The notes beneath the pieces are model-generated. The model saw nothing but the letters and a program-made list of their open reading frames with translations. It had not been told where the DNA came from and did not search any database. From positions 2,190,001 through 2,254,000 of the forward strand of contig NZ_QKWY01000001.1 of NCBI RefSeq assembly GCF_003248355.1: a DNA stretch of 64,000 nucleotides, written 5' to 3'. How positions within the stretch are numbered: position 1 is the stretch's first letter; each line of letters opens with the position of its first letter. The translations under genes were made by a program, and so were the position numbers. Shown here piece by piece: positions 44,142 to 53,754 of this stretch. Source of the DNA: Streptomyces sp. AC1-42W. GTDB taxonomy: Bacteria > Actinomycetota > Actinomycetes > Streptomycetales > Streptomycetaceae.

Positions 44142-45365
44142 GTGGCAGCACCGCAGAACTACCTCGCAGTCATCAAGGTCATCGGTGTCGGCGGCGGTGG
44201 TGTCAATGCCATCAACCGAATGATCGAGGTCGGCCTCAAGGGCGTCGAGTTCATCGCGATCAACACGGATGCGCAAGCCCTGTTGATGAGCGACGCCGAC
44301 GTCAAGCTCGACGTCGGCCGCGAACTCACCCGCGGCCTCGGCGCCGGGGCGAACCCGGCAGTCGGTCGCAAGGCGGCAGAGGACCACCGTGAGGAGATCG
44401 AGGAGGTCCTCAAGGGGGCCGACATGGTCTTCGTCACCGCAGGCGAAGGCGGCGGCACCGGCACCGGTGGCGCACCCGTCGTCGCCAACATCGCGCGCTC
44501 GCTCGGCGCCCTGACGATCGGTGTGGTCACCCGCCCGTTCACCTTCGAGGGCCGGCGCCGCGCGAACCAGGCGGAGGACGGCATCGCCGAGCTCCGCGAA
44601 GAGGTCGACACCCTCATCGTCATCCCCAACGACCGGCTGCTGTCCATCTCGGACCGCCAGGTCAGCGTGCTCGACGCGTTCAAGTCGGCCGACCAGGTCC
44701 TGCTCTCGGGCGTCCAGGGCATCACCGACCTCATCACCACGCCGGGCCTGATCAACCTCGACTTCGCCGACGTCAAGTCGGTCATGTCGGAGGCCGGCTC
44801 GGCGCTCATGGGCATCGGCTCCGCCCGCGGTGACGACCGCGCGGTGGCCGCCGCGGAGATGGCGATCTCCTCGCCGCTCCTGGAGGCGTCCATCGACGGC
44901 GCCCGCGGCGTGCTGCTCTCCATCTCCGGCGGCAGCGACCTCGGTCTCTTCGAGATCAACGAGGCCGCCCAGCTGGTGAGCGAGGCGGCGCACCCCGAGG
45001 CCAACATCATCTTCGGCGCCGTCATCGACGACGCCCTGGGCGACGAGGTGCGGGTCACCGTCATCGCGGCGGGCTTCGACGGCGGACAGCCGCCGGCCCG
45101 CCGGGAGAACGTGCTGGGCGCGAACACCGCCAAGCGCGAGGAGCCGGCCCCGGCGCCGGTGCGGGCCGCCCCCGAGCCGGTCCGCCAGTCGGGCGGGCTG
45201 GGTTCGGTCCCGCCGCGCGAGGAGCCGCCGGTGCAGTCGGAGCCGGTTCCGGTCGCGGGTGAGAGCCACCTTCCGCCGGTCGTCGCCCCGCCGCACGTCC
45301 CGCCGGCCCGTCCCTACTCGGACTCCCAGGCCGAAGAGCTGGACGTACCGGACTTCTTGAAGTGA
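44142..45365 (+). CDS. ftsZ: Cell division GTPase FtsZ
   Basis: 407-aa tubulin homologue that forms the Z-ring and, in aerial hyphae, the Z-ladders of sporulation. Tubulin signature GGGTGTG at residues 103-109, [15 protein letters not shown] at the nucleotide pocket, [11 protein letters not shown] as the T7 catalytic loop, and the conserved C-terminal tail ELDVPDFLK that binds SepF and other partners, after a Pro/Glu-rich linker of about 75 residues. GTG at 44142 with RBS GAGGCGAGAGG. The stop overlaps the pgeF start. Confidence 0.98.
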   Translation: MAAPQNYLAVIKVIGVGGGGVNAINRMIEVGLKGVEFIAINTDAQALLMSDADVKLDVGRELTRGLGAGANPAVGRKAAEDHREEIEEVLKGADMVFVTAGEGGGTGTGGAPVVANIARSLGALTIGVVTRPFTFEGRRRANQAEDGIAELREEVDTLIVIPNDRLLSISDRQVSVLDAFKSADQVLLSGVQGITDLITTPGLINLDFADVKSVMSEAGSALMGIGSARGDDRAVAAAEMAISSPLLEASIDGARGVLLSISGGSDLGLFEINEAAQLVSEAAHPEANIIFGAVIDDALGDEVRVTVIAAGFDGGQPPARRENVLGANTAKREEPAPAPVRAAPEPVRQSGGLGSVPPREEPPVQSEPVPVAGESHLPPVVAPPHVPPARPYSDSQAEELDVPDFLK

Positions 45366-46120
45366 TAGGTGCGAACACTGCGGTGAGCCCGAAGGTCTCA
45401 GTCTTTTCGCGGGGCGGCGCTCACTTCTCCTTCACCGACCGGTGGGGCGGAGTGAGCGCCGCCCCGTACGCGGAGCTCAATCTCGGCGGCGCGGTCGGCG
45501 ACGATCCCGCCGCCGTTCTGGCGAACCGGGAGCGGGCCGCGCGGGCGCGCGGGCTCGACCCGGCCCGGGTGGTCTGGATGAACCAGGTCCACGGCCGGGA
45601 CGTCGCCGTGGTCGACGGACCCTGGGGCGTGGACCGCGAGATCCCCGCGGTGGACGCGGTGGTGACCGCGCGGCGCGGCCTCGCCCTCGCCGTGCTCACC
45701 GCCGACTGCACGCCGGTCCTGCTCGCCGACCCGGAGGCCGGGGTCGTCGCCGCGGTGCACGCGGGCCGGCCGGGGCTGGTCGCCGGGGTCGTGCCGGCCG
45801 CGGTCGAGGCCATGACCGGGCTCGGCGCGGAGGTCTCCCGGATCACCGCACGGACCGGACCTGCCGTGTGCGGGCGGTGCTACGAGGTGCCGGCCGCGAT
45901 GCGGGACGAGGTCGCCGCGCGGGTGCCCGGTTCGTGGTCCGAGACCGGCCGGGGCACCCCGGCGGTCGACGTGACCGGCGGCGTGCACGCCCAGTTGGCG
46001 GCCCTCGGCGTCACCGACCGGCAGGCATCGCCCTTCTGCACCCTGGAATCGGGCGACCACTTCTCGTACCGACGCGAGCGCACCACCGGGCGGCTCGCCG
46101 GATATGTCTGGCTGGACTGA
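45362..46120 (+). CDS. pgeF: PgeF/YlmD family protein (Cu-oxidase_4, polyphenol oxidase-like)
   Basis: 252-aa YfiH/YlmD protein. Relatives act as a peptidoglycan editing factor and as a multifunctional purine nucleoside phosphorylase/adenosine deaminase. It has the zinc-site Cys in [12 protein letters not shown] and [15 protein letters not shown] at the C terminus. The usual HAGWRG motif reads HAGRPGL here, an unusual substitution in an otherwise well-conserved loop. The GTG at 45362 overlaps the ftsZ stop; a second GTG at 45383 is possible. Confidence 0.9.
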   Translation: MIGANTAVSPKVSVFSRGGAHFSFTDRWGGVSAAPYAELNLGGAVGDDPAAVLANRERAARARGLDPARVVWMNQVHGRDVAVVDGPWGVDREIPAVDAVVTARRGLALAVLTADCTPVLLADPEAGVVAAVHAGRPGLVAGVVPAAVEAMTGLGAEVSRITARTGPAVCGRCYEVPAAMRDEVAARVPGSWSETGRGTPAVDVTGGVHAQLAALGVTDRQASPFCTLESGDHFSYRRERTTGRLAGYVWLD

Positions 46121-46126
46121 TAGGGC

Positions 46127-46846
46127 ATGACGGAACGCAAGGAAGAACTCGCCGCGAACCTGGCGCGGGTGGAGGAACGGATCGCCTCGGCCTGCGCCGC
46201 GGCCGGTCGCGACCGCGGGGAGGTGACCCTTCTCGTCGTCACCAAGACCTACCCGGCGAGTGATGTGCGGATTCTGCATGGACTCGGTGTGCGTCAGGTC
46301 GCGGAGAACCGCGACCAGGACGCCGCTCCGAAGGCCGCCGAGTGCTCGGATCTGTCCCTCTCGTGGCACTTTGTCGGTCAGTTGCAGACCAATAAGGTCC
46401 GCTCTGTGGTCAGTTATGCCGATGTTGTGCAGTCGGTGGACCGTACGAAGCTGGTCACCGCCCTCTCGTCGGCGGCCGGACGGGCCGGCCGCGAGATCGG
46501 CTGCCTCATCCAGGTCGCGCTCGACGCGGAGAGCGGCGAGCGGGGCGCCCGCGGCGGTGTCGCCCCGGACGGCATCGGGGAGTTGGCGGACGCGGTGGCC
46601 GGCGCGCCCGGTCTGCGGCTGGACGGACTGATGACCGTCGCCCCGCTCTCCGGCCCGTTCGCCGGGCGCCAACGGGCCGCGTTCGACCGGCTGATGGAAT
46701 TCTCATCCCGGCTGCGCGGGAACCATCCGGCTGCGAACATGGTCTCCGCAGGGATGAGTGCGGACCTCGAGGACGCCATCGCGGCCGGAGCGACACATGT
46801 GCGCGTCGGTACTGCGGTACTCGGAGTCCGCGCCGGGCTCGGGTAA
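46127..46846 (+). CDS. YggS/PROSC-type PLP homeostasis protein (YlmE)
   Basis: 239-aa alanine-racemase-fold protein that binds pyridoxal phosphate through a lysine in [13 protein letters not shown] (about K40) and helps control PLP and amino acid pools. Other conserved segments are [13 protein letters not shown] and the C-terminal [28 protein letters not shown] with the phosphate-binding glycine. It replaces the frequent NYVQE/GENRVQE motif with AENRDQDA. Starts 6 bases after pgeF. Confidence 0.93.
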   Translation: MTERKEELAANLARVEERIASACAAAGRDRGEVTLLVVTKTYPASDVRILHGLGVRQVAENRDQDAAPKAAECSDLSLSWHFVGQLQTNKVRSVVSYADVVQSVDRTKLVTALSSAAGRAGREIGCLIQVALDAESGERGARGGVAPDGIGELADAVAGAPGLRLDGLMTVAPLSGPFAGRQRAAFDRLMEFSSRLRGNHPAANMVSAGMSADLEDAIAAGATHVRVGTAVLGVRAGLG

Positions 46847-46971
46847 CGTCGCCAAGCAAGTCGGACCACAGCAGAAAATATGGTCATTACCGCCCGTGGC
46901 GGTCAGGCCGGAGTGGATCGCGGCAACCTGGTGACAGAAGCCGATCCACCACAGAGCGGAGGACTCAGAGC

Positions 46972-47589
46972 ATGGCCGGCGCGATGCGCAAGATGGCGGT
47001 CTACCTCGGCCTCGTGGAGGACGATGGGTACGACGGTCCGGGGTTCGACCCCGACGACGAATTCGAACCCGAGCCGGAGCCCGAGCGCGACCGGCGCCGG
47101 CACCAGCCCGCCCACCAGGCAGAGCGCGACCGGGAGCGCGACGAACCGGTACGCGCGGCACAGCCTCCGGCGCAACGGGAGCCGGTCCGGATCCCGGCGG
47201 AGCGCGAGCGACCCGCCCGGATCGCACCCGTGGCATCCATCACACCTGAACGCCCGAACATGGAGAAGAACGCACCGGTGATCATGCCCAAGGTCGTGTC
47301 CGAGCGGGAGCCCTACCGGATCACCACGCTGCACCCCAGGACGTACAACGAAGCCCGTACCATCGGGGAACACTTCCGCGAGGGCACTCCGGTGATCATG
47401 AATCTCACGGAGATGGACGACACGGACGCGAAGCGACTTGTCGACTTTGCCGCAGGACTCGTCTTCGGTCTCCATGGCAGCATTGAGCGTGTGACACAGA
47501 AGGTGTTCCTGTTGTCGCCTGCTAACGTCGATGTCACGGCGGAGGACAAGGCCCGTATCGCAGAGGGCGGATTCTTCAACCAGAGCTGA
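46972..47589 (+). CDS. sepF: Cell division protein SepF
   Basis: 205-aa membrane-associated FtsZ-binding protein. The N-terminal 12 residues [14 protein letters not shown] form an amphipathic membrane-targeting helix. An acidic then Arg/Gln/Pro-rich linker spans about 15-95. The SepF core at about 110-195 includes [39 protein letters not shown] and [11 protein letters not shown]. The ATG follows GGAGGACTCAGAGC. The 125-base gap upstream contains AT-rich sequence near 46870-46890, a possible own promoter. Confidence 0.96.
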   Translation: MAGAMRKMAVYLGLVEDDGYDGPGFDPDDEFEPEPEPERDRRRHQPAHQAERDRERDEPVRAAQPPAQREPVRIPAERERPARIAPVASITPERPNMEKNAPVIMPKVVSEREPYRITTLHPRTYNEARTIGEHFREGTPVIMNLTEMDDTDAKRLVDFAAGLVFGLHGSIERVTQKVFLLSPANVDVTAEDKARIAEGGFFNQS

Positions 47590-47660
47590 GAACACGACAC
47601 CGGGAACAACCCGGCCGGGAGGCCGGAGCTACGAGAGCCAGGGGAGAGGGAAGCGCGAGG

Positions 47661-47945
47661 ATGGGCGTCGCACAAAGTGTTGTCTACATCGCGTTGATGT
47701 GTTTCCTCATCGTGCTGATCTTCAGGCTCGTCATGGACTACGTCTTCCAGTTCGCACGTTCATGGCAGCCGGGCAAGCCGATGGTGGTCGTACTCGAGAC
47801 GACGTACACGGTCACCGATCCACCGCTCAAGCTCCTGCGGCGGTTCATCCCGCCGCTGCGTCTCGGGGGCGTGGCACTCGACCTGTCCTTCTTCGTTCTG
47901 ATGATCATCGTTTCCATCCTGATCAGCATTGTGAGCGGGCTGTGA
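47661..47945 (+). CDS. sepG: YggT-family membrane protein SepG
   Basis: 94-aa protein with two transmembrane helices (about 6-28 and 72-92) flanking a loop with PPLKLLRRFIPPLRLGGVALDLS, the YggT/YlmG signature. In Streptomyces the equivalent gene between sepF and divIVA encodes SepG, a membrane factor needed for FtsZ ring assembly and spore shape. ATG with RBS GAGGGAAGCGAGG. Confidence 0.92.
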   Translation: MGVAQSVVYIALMCFLIVLIFRLVMDYVFQFARSWQPGKPMVVVLETTYTVTDPPLKLLRRFIPPLRLGGVALDLSFFVLMIIVSILISIVSGL

Positions 47946-47994
47946 GCGATACCGTCTTGCCGACTGCCGACGACTACGTAGAGGTGAAGAAGAG

Positions 47995-49128
47995 ATGCCG
48001 CTGACTCCCGAGGACGTGCGGAACAAGCAGTTCACGACGGTCCGCCTCCGAGAGGGCTACGACGAGGACGAGGTCGATGCCTTCCTCGACGAGGTCGAGT
48101 CGGAGCTGACCCGCCTGCTCCGTGAGAACGAGGACCTGCGCGCCAAGCTGGCCGCCGCCACGCGTGCCGCCGCGCAGAACCAGCAGCAGGGCATGCGCAA
48201 GCCGCCGGAGCAGCAGGAGCGGCCCGGTGCCCCGGTGCCCGCCGCCATATCGGGCCCGCCGGTTCAGCAGCAGCCCCCGCAGATGGGCCCCCCCCAACTG
48301 CCAGGTGGTGCTCCGCAGCTGCCGGCCGGTCCCAGCGGCCACGGCCCCCAGGGCCCGCACGGTCCCGGACCGCAGGGCCCCCACGGCCCCGGCCCGATGC
48401 AGGGTGGTCCCATGGGCGGGCCGATGGGCGGCCCCATGGGCGGTCACAACCCGCAGCAGCAGATGCAGCAGATGCAGCCCCCGCCGCAGATGCAGCAGCA
48501 GGGCCCCGGTGGCGACAGCGCCGCCCGTGTCCTCTCCCTGGCCCAGCAGACCGCCGACCAGGCGATCGCGGAGGCCCGGTCCGAGGCCAACAAGATCGTC
48601 GGCGAGGCGCGCAGCCGCGCCGAGGGCCTGGAGCGGGACGCCCGCGCCAAGGCGGACGCGCTGGAGCGGGACGCCCAGGAGAAGCACCGCGTGGCGATGG
48701 GCTCGCTGGAGTCGGCCCGCGCGACGCTGGAGCGCAAGGTCGAGGACCTGCGCGGCTTCGAGCGCGAGTACCGCACGCGTCTGAAGTCCTACCTGGAGAG
48801 CCAGCTGCGCCAGCTGGAGACCCAGTCGGACGACTCGCTGGCTCCGCCGCGGACGCCGGCCGCCGCCTCGCTGCCGCCGTCGCCCTCGCTGGCCCCGGCC
48901 GGCGCGGGTGCCATGGGTCACTCCATGAGCGGTGGCCACGGCGGTCACGGCAACCCGCCGATGGGTGGCGGCAACCCGTCCATGGGCGGTGGCCCGTCGT
49001 ACGGCGGCCAGCAGCAGATGTCCCCGGCGATGACGCAGCCGATGGCACCGGTGCGGCCGCAGGCGCCGCAGCCGATGCAGGCTCCGTCGCCGATGCGGGG
49101 CTTCCTGATCGACGAGGACGACAACTGA
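47995..49128 (+). CDS. divIVA: Polar growth protein DivIVA
   Basis: 377-aa coiled-coil scaffold that marks hyphal tips and recruits wall synthesis in Streptomyces. The N-terminal lipid-binding domain starts MPLTPEDVRNKQFTTVRLREGYDEDEVDAFLDEV in broken form: key residues F13, R17 and the first coiled coil at about 25-55. A long linker rich in Gln, Pro, Gly, Met and His (about 65-175) contains three tandem copies of a GGPM-type unit, then the second coiled coil (about 180-280). A low-complexity tail ends GFLIDEDDN. Last gene of the dcw cluster. Confidence 0.96.
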   Translation: MPLTPEDVRNKQFTTVRLREGYDEDEVDAFLDEVESELTRLLRENEDLRAKLAAATRAAAQNQQQGMRKPPEQQERPGAPVPAAISGPPVQQQPPQMGPPQLPGGAPQLPAGPSGHGPQGPHGPGPQGPHGPGPMQGGPMGGPMGGPMGGHNPQQQMQQMQPPPQMQQQGPGGDSAARVLSLAQQTADQAIAEARSEANKIVGEARSRAEGLERDARAKADALERDAQEKHRVAMGSLESARATLERKVEDLRGFEREYRTRLKSYLESQLRQLETQSDDSLAPPRTPAAASLPPSPSLAPAGAGAMGHSMSGGHGGHGNPPMGGGNPSMGGGPSYGGQQQMSPAMTQPMAPVRPQAPQPMQAPSPMRGFLIDEDDN

Positions 49129-49166
49129 GCGGCGCGCGCTCGTCGAGCGCGTAGCCGTCGGCAGGC

Positions 49167-49186
49167 AAAGGGCCGGGCCCCGGGGA
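49167..49186 (+). terminator. Left arm of the divIVA/ileS terminator, split by the IS
   Basis: AAAGGGCCGGGCCCCGGGGA is the exact reverse complement of 50529-50548 on the other side of the insertion element. Before insertion the two would have formed a 20-bp stem with a loop of about 8 bases, flanked by A and T runs suitable for both directions. Confidence 0.85.
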
Positions 49187-49194
49187 TTCTTCAG

Positions 49195-49215
49195 TTCTAG
49201 TGGTCGTTGCAACAC
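49195..49215 (+). repeat. Left terminal inverted repeat of the IS30 element
   Basis: Matches the right end (50500-50520, reverse complement) at 19 of 21 positions, perfect over the inner 14. Confidence 0.85.
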
Positions 49216-49233
49216 CCCAGTTCAAGGGGTGTC

Positions 49234-50493
49234 ATGGACTTCGAAATCCGCAAGGACAGGAACCGGCAGGGGCGCAAGCCGTTGACCCGGGAACGGGCCG
49301 CATACTTCCAGCTCATGGAGCAGGGTTACAGCACCCGGGAAGCGGCCCGGATCGTCGGCATCGACCGCCGCACGGGCAAGAAGTGGCGCAACGGTCACAA
49401 GAGGGGCCGCAAGGCAGTTCCTCCGATCTACCCGCAGCACGGGCACGGGTCCGTGGCTGCGGGAGATCTGGAGGCGCCGTCTCGCGGCCCCTCGCGGTTT
49501 CTCCAGGAGCGCGACCGCATCCACATTGCCGACCGGCTGCGCGAGAGGGCGTCCATCCGGCAGATCGCCGCCGAGCTGGGCCGCAGCCCGTCCACCATCA
49601 GCCGCGAGATACGCCGCAACCGGCGGACCATGCCCAAGGGAGGCTGGTACTACCGGCCTCACACCGCCCAGGCCCGCGCGGACGCCCGCCGGCCCCGCCC
49701 GAAGACCGGCAAGATCGGCCACAACCCCGAACTGCGGGACTTCATCCAGGACCACCTCACGATGCGGTGGAGCCCTGAGCAGATCTGCCAGGCTCTGCGG
49801 GCACGCTTCCCCGACCGGCCGGAGATGCACGTGACCCACGAGACGATCTACCAGGCCCTCTACGTCCAGGGCCGCGGAGAACTCCGCCGGGAGCTGACCA
49901 AGTCCCTGCGCACGGGCCGGGCCCGCCGGCGTCCGCGGCGCCAGGCCCACAAGCGCACCTCCCGCCCCATCAAGGACATGGTCCTGATCAGTGAACGCCC
50001 TGCCGAAGCCGCTGACAGGGCCGTCCCCGGTCACTGGGAAGGTGACCTCATCATCGGCAAGGACGGCCGCTCCGCCATCGGCACCCTCGTCGAGCGGGCC
50101 ACCCGCTACGTGATGCTCGTGCACCTGCCGATCGGGCACAGTGCTGTCGCGACCCGCAACGCGCTCGCCGCCACTGTCCAGGCCCTGCCGCCGCATCTAT
50201 GGCGTTCCCTGACCTGGGACCAGGGCTCGGAGATGGCCGCCCACAAAGCCTTCACCGTGGCCACGAACATCCCCGTCTACTTCTGCGACCCGGCCAGTCC
50301 CTGGCAGCGGGGATCGAACGAGAACACCAACGGCCTGCTGCGGCAGTACTTCCCCAAGGGCACCGACCTGAGCGCTCACACCCCCGACCACCTGGAGCTC
50401 GTGGCCGCCGAACTCAACAGCCGCCCACGCAAAACGCTCGGCTGGGAAACCCCAGCCGAGCGCCTCGCTAAGCTACTGGACCTAGCCAGCTGA
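49234..50493 (+). CDS. IS30-family transposase
   Basis: 419-aa DDE transposase. It has an N-terminal HTH at about 20-50 (YSTREAARIVGIDRRTGKKW) and a second, IS30-typical HTH at about 100-127 (ASIRQIAAELGRSPSTISREI). The catalytic residues are D271 in HWEGDLIIGK, D329 in LTWDQGSE and E363 in GSNENTNGLL, giving the family DD(33)E spacing. No frameshift or stop is present, so it looks intact. The ATG at 49234 follows AAGGGG. An earlier in-frame TTG lies inside the terminal repeat and is rejected. Confidence 0.95.
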   Translation: MDFEIRKDRNRQGRKPLTRERAAYFQLMEQGYSTREAARIVGIDRRTGKKWRNGHKRGRKAVPPIYPQHGHGSVAAGDLEAPSRGPSRFLQERDRIHIADRLRERASIRQIAAELGRSPSTISREIRRNRRTMPKGGWYYRPHTAQARADARRPRPKTGKIGHNPELRDFIQDHLTMRWSPEQICQALRARFPDRPEMHVTHETIYQALYVQGRGELRRELTKSLRTGRARRRPRRQAHKRTSRPIKDMVLISERPAEAADRAVPGHWEGDLIIGKDGRSAIGTLVERATRYVMLVHLPIGHSAVATRNALAATVQALPPHLWRSLTWDQGSEMAAHKAFTVATNIPVYFCDPASPWQRGSNENTNGLLRQYFPKGTDLSAHTPDHLELVAAELNSRPRKTLGWETPAERLAKLLDLAS

Positions 50494-50499
50494 CCAGCA

Positions 50500-50520
50500 G
50501 TGTTGCAACGACCCCTCGAA
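50500..50520 (-). repeat. Right terminal inverted repeat of the IS30 element
   Basis: Reverse complement of the left end, perfect over GTGTTGCAACGACC (50500-50513). It begins 6 bases after the transposase stop. Confidence 0.85.
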
Positions 50521-50528
50521 TTCGCCAT

Positions 50529-50548
50529 TCCCCGGGGCCCGGCCCTTT
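50529..50548 (-). terminator. Right arm of the split terminator, at the ileS 3' end
   Basis: TCCCCGGGGCCCGGCCCTTT lies 12 bases beyond the ileS stop codon and pairs perfectly with 49167-49186, now about 1.34 kb away. Neither convergent gene keeps its native hairpin in contiguous form, although each arm alone is a GC-rich partial palindrome. Confidence 0.85.
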
Positions 50549-50560
50549 CGCGTGCGGTGG

Positions 50561-53500
50561 TTACGCCTGTGTCTTGCGGAGGCGGAACGTCAGGGCGAGG
50601 GTCTCGTCCTCGAAGGGCGTGCCGTACGCGGCGTCCGCCTCGCCCTGGGCGTAGTCCAGCGCGAGCACCTCGTCCGCGATCAGCGTCGCGTGCTCGGTGA
50701 GGGCATCCGCCGTCGCCGGGGAGGTGGAGGTCCAGCGGACGGCGATGCGGTCCGCGACGTCCAGGCCGCTGTTCTTGCGGGCCTCCTGGATCAGGCGGAT
50801 CGCGTCACGGGCCAGCCCCGCGCGCCGCAGCTCCGGGGTGATCTCCAGGTCCAGCGCGACGGTGGCGCCCGAGTCGGAGGTGACCGACCAGCCCTCGCGC
50901 GGGGTCTCCGTGATGATCACCTCGTCCGGGGCGAGGGCGATCGGCTCGCCCTCCACCTCGACGGAGGCGGTGCCCGACTCGCGCAGGGCCAGCGACAGGG
51001 CCGCCGCGTCCGCGTTGGCCACGGCCTTGGCCACTGCCTGGACGCCCTTGCCGAAGCGCTTGCCGAGCGCCCGGAAGTTCGCCTTGGCCGTGGTGTCGAC
51101 CAGCGAGCCGCCCACCTCGGACAGCGAGGCCAGCGAGGAGACGTTCAGCTCCTCGGTGATCTGGGCGCGCAGCTCGGCGGAGAGGGCCTCGAAGCCGGAG
51201 GCCGCCACCAGGGCGCGGGAGAGCGGCTGACGGGTCTTGACGCCGGACTCGGCGCGGGTGGCCCGGCCCAGCTCGACCAGCCGGCGCACGAGCGCCATCT
51301 GCGCCGAGAGGGCGGGGTCGACGGCCGCCGGGTCCGCCTTCGGCCAGGACGAGAGGTGGACCGACTCCGGCGCGTCCGGGGTGACCGGCACCACCAGGTC
51401 CTGCCAGACCCGCTCGGTGATGAACGGGGTCAGCGGGGCCATCAGCCGGGTCACCGTCTCGACGACCTCGTGCAGCGTGCGCAGGGCCGCCTTGTCGCCC
51501 TGCCAGAAGCGGCGGCGGGAGCGGCGCACGTACCAGTTGGACAGGTCGTCGACGAACGCGGACAGCAGCTTGCCGGCCCGCTGGGTGTCATAGCCCTCCA
51601 GCGCCCGGGTGACCTGCTCGACCAGGGTGTTCAGCTCGCCCAGCAGCCAGCGGTCCAGGACCGTGCGGTCGGCGGGCGCCGGGTCGGCGGCCGAGGGCGC
51701 CCAGTTCGACGTACGGGCGTACAGGGCCTGGAAGGCGACCGTGTTCCAGTAGGTGAGGAGCGTCTTGCGGACGACCTCCTGGATCGTGCCGTGGCCGACG
51801 CGCCGGGCCGCCCAGGGGGAGCCGCCCGCCGCCATGAACCAGCGGACCGCGTCGGCGCCGTGCTGGTCCATGAGCGGGATCGGCTGGAGGATGTTGCCCA
51901 GGTGCTTGGACATCTTGCGGCCGTCCTCGGCGAGGATGTGGCCCAGGCAGACCACGTTCTCGTAGGACGACTTGTCGAAGACCAGCGTGCCGACCGCCAT
52001 CAGCGTGTAGAACCAGCCGCGGGTCTGGTCGATGGCCTCCGAGATGAACTGCGCCGGGTAGCGGCTCTCGAAGATCTCCTTGTTCTTGTACGGGTAGCCC
52101 CACTGCGCGAACGGCATCGAGCCCGAGTCGTACCAGGCGTCGATGACCTCCGGGACCCGGCGCGCCTCCAGGCCGCAGCCCTCGTGCGTACAGGCGAAGG
52201 TCACGTCGTCGATGAACGGGCGGTGCGGGTCGAGGCGGGAGAGGTCGGAGCCGGCCAGCTCGCCCAGCTCGGCGCGCGAGCCCACGCAGGTGAGGTGGCC
52301 CTCCTCGCAGCGCCAGATCGGCAGCGGGGTGCCCCAGTAGCGGTTGCGGGAGAGCGCCCAGTCGACGTTGTTGGTCAGCCAGTCGCCGAAGCGGCCGTGC
52401 TTGACCGAGTCCGGGAACCAGTTGGTGTTCTCGTTCTCCTGGAGCAGCCGCTCCTTGACCGCCGTCGTGCGGATGTACCAGGACGGCTGCGCGTAGTACA
52501 GGAGCGCGGTGTGGCAGCGCCAGCAGTGCGGGTAGCTGTGCTCGTAGGGGACGTGGCGGAAGAGCAGGCCGCGGTCCTTCAGGTCCTCGGTCAGCGCCTC
52601 GTCGGCCTTCTTGAAGAAGACCCCGCCCACCAGCGGCAGGTCCTCCTCGAAGGTGCCGTCGGGGCGGACCGGGTTGACCACCGGCAGCCCGTACGCCTTG
52701 CAGACCAGGAGGTCGTCGGCGCCGAAGGCGGGGGACTGGTGGACCAGACCCGTACCGTCCTCGGTCGTCACGTACTCGGCGTTGACGACGTAGTGCGCCG
52801 CGGCCGGACTGTTCCCATTGCTTCCCTCGCTGCCGCTCGGGAAGTCCACGAGGGCGAAGGGGCGCTCGTACGTCCAGCGCTCCATCTCGCGGCCGGTGAA
52901 CGTCTGCCCGGTGAGCTCCCAGCCCTCGCCGAGCGCCTTCTCGACCAGCGGCCGGGCGACGACGAGCTTCTCCTCGCCGTTCGTCGCGACCACGTAGGTG
53001 ACGTCCGGGTGGGCGGCGACGGCGGTGTTGGACACCAGGGTCCACGGGGTCGTCGTCCAGACCAGCAGCGCCGCCTCGCCGGCCAGCGGGCCGGAGGTGA
53101 GCGGGAAGCGCACGAAGACCGAGGGGTCGACGACCGTCTCGTAGCCCTGCGCCAGCTCGTGGTCGGACAGGCCGGTGCCGCAGCGGGGGCACCAGGGGGC
53201 GACGCGGTGGTCCTGGACCAGCAGCCCCTTGTCGAAGATCTCCTTCAGCGACCACCACACGGACTCGACGTACTCGGGGTCCATCGTGCGGTACGCGTCG
53301 TCGAGGTCGACCCAGTAGCCCATGCGGGTCGTCAGCTCGGCGAAGGCGTCGGTGTGCCGGGTCACGGACTCGCGGCACTTGGCGTTGAACTCGGCGATGC
53401 CGTACGCCTCGATGTCCTTCTTGCCGTTGAAGCCCAGCTCCTTCTCGACCGCGAGCTCGACCGGCAGGCCGTGGCAGTCCCAGCCCGCCTTGCGGCCCAC

Positions 53501-53746
53501 GTGGTAGCCCTGCATGGTCCGGAAGCGGGGGAAGACGTCCTTGAAGACGCGGGCCTCGATGTGGTGGGCGCCGGGCATGCCGTTGGCGGTTGGCGGGCCC
53601 TCGTAGAACACCCACTCGGGGCGGCCCTCGGACTGGTCGAGGCTCTTGCGGAAGACCTTGCTCTCGCGCCAGAAGTCGAGCACGGCGTGCTCGAGGGCGG
53701 GCAGGTCGACCTGGGCGGGTACCTGGCGGTACTGCGGCGATGTCAT
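50561..53746 (-). CDS. ileS: Isoleucyl-tRNA synthetase
   Basis: 1061-aa class Ia synthetase of the large eukaryote-like branch. The HIGH-equivalent reads GMPGAHH in GPPTANGMPGAHHIEARV, and the KMSK loop is DGRKMSKHLGN. The CP1 editing domain includes LLVWTTTPWTLVSNTAVAAHPD and FGADD; WCPRCGTGLSDHE and CWRCHTALLYY are conserved structural segments. The C-terminal anticodon-binding and DUF5915-like domains complete the protein. The ATG at 53746 follows GGAGGAAGCC and is controlled by a T-box. The 3' end adjoins the IS-split terminator. Confidence 0.96.
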   Translation of the reverse strand: MTSPQYRQVPAQVDLPALEHAVLDFWRESKVFRKSLDQSEGRPEWVFYEGPPTANGMPGAHHIEARVFKDVFPRFRTMQGYHVGRKAGWDCHGLPVELAVEKELGFNGKKDIEAYGIAEFNAKCRESVTRHTDAFAELTTRMGYWVDLDDAYRTMDPEYVESVWWSLKEIFDKGLLVQDHRVAPWCPRCGTGLSDHELAQGYETVVDPSVFVRFPLTSGPLAGEAALLVWTTTPWTLVSNTAVAAHPDVTYVVATNGEEKLVVARPLVEKALGEGWELTGQTFTGREMERWTYERPFALVDFPSGSEGSNGNSPAAAHYVVNAEYVTTEDGTGLVHQSPAFGADDLLVCKAYGLPVVNPVRPDGTFEEDLPLVGGVFFKKADEALTEDLKDRGLLFRHVPYEHSYPHCWRCHTALLYYAQPSWYIRTTAVKERLLQENENTNWFPDSVKHGRFGDWLTNNVDWALSRNRYWGTPLPIWRCEEGHLTCVGSRAELGELAGSDLSRLDPHRPFIDDVTFACTHEGCGLEARRVPEVIDAWYDSGSMPFAQWGYPYKNKEIFESRYPAQFISEAIDQTRGWFYTLMAVGTLVFDKSSYENVVCLGHILAEDGRKMSKHLGNILQPIPLMDQHGADAVRWFMAAGGSPWAARRVGHGTIQEVVRKTLLTYWNTVAFQALYARTSNWAPSAADPAPADRTVLDRWLLGELNTLVEQVTRALEGYDTQRAGKLLSAFVDDLSNWYVRRSRRRFWQGDKAALRTLHEVVETVTRLMAPLTPFITERVWQDLVVPVTPDAPESVHLSSWPKADPAAVDPALSAQMALVRRLVELGRATRAESGVKTRQPLSRALVAASGFEALSAELRAQITEELNVSSLASLSEVGGSLVDTTAKANFRALGKRFGKGVQAVAKAVANADAAALSLALRESGTASVEVEGEPIALAPDEVIITETPREGWSVTSDSGATVALDLEITPELRRAGLARDAIRLIQEARKNSGLDVADRIAVRWTSTSPATADALTEHATLIADEVLALDYAQGEADAAYGTPFEDETLALTFRLRKTQA

Positions 53747-53754
53747 GTGCGGGC

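Larger units (their letters stand above)
49195..50520 (+). mobile_element. IS30-family insertion sequence
   Basis: About 1.33 kb element with one transposase gene. The ends carry perfect 14-base inverted repeats GGTCGTTGCAACAC (49202-49215 and 50500-50513), which extend imperfectly to 21 bases (19 matches) at 49195 and 50520. It has landed in the loop of the convergent divIVA/ileS terminator. The outermost boundaries are uncertain by several bases; ATTC at 49186-49189 and 50520-50523 is a possible target duplication but would make the ends unequal. Confidence 0.88.

Noticed and set aside
49131..49151. 7-bp hairpin just after divIVA as its terminator
   Set aside because: The stem is short with a 3-base loop. 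The 20-base arm at 49167 and its partner across the IS are a far better terminator.
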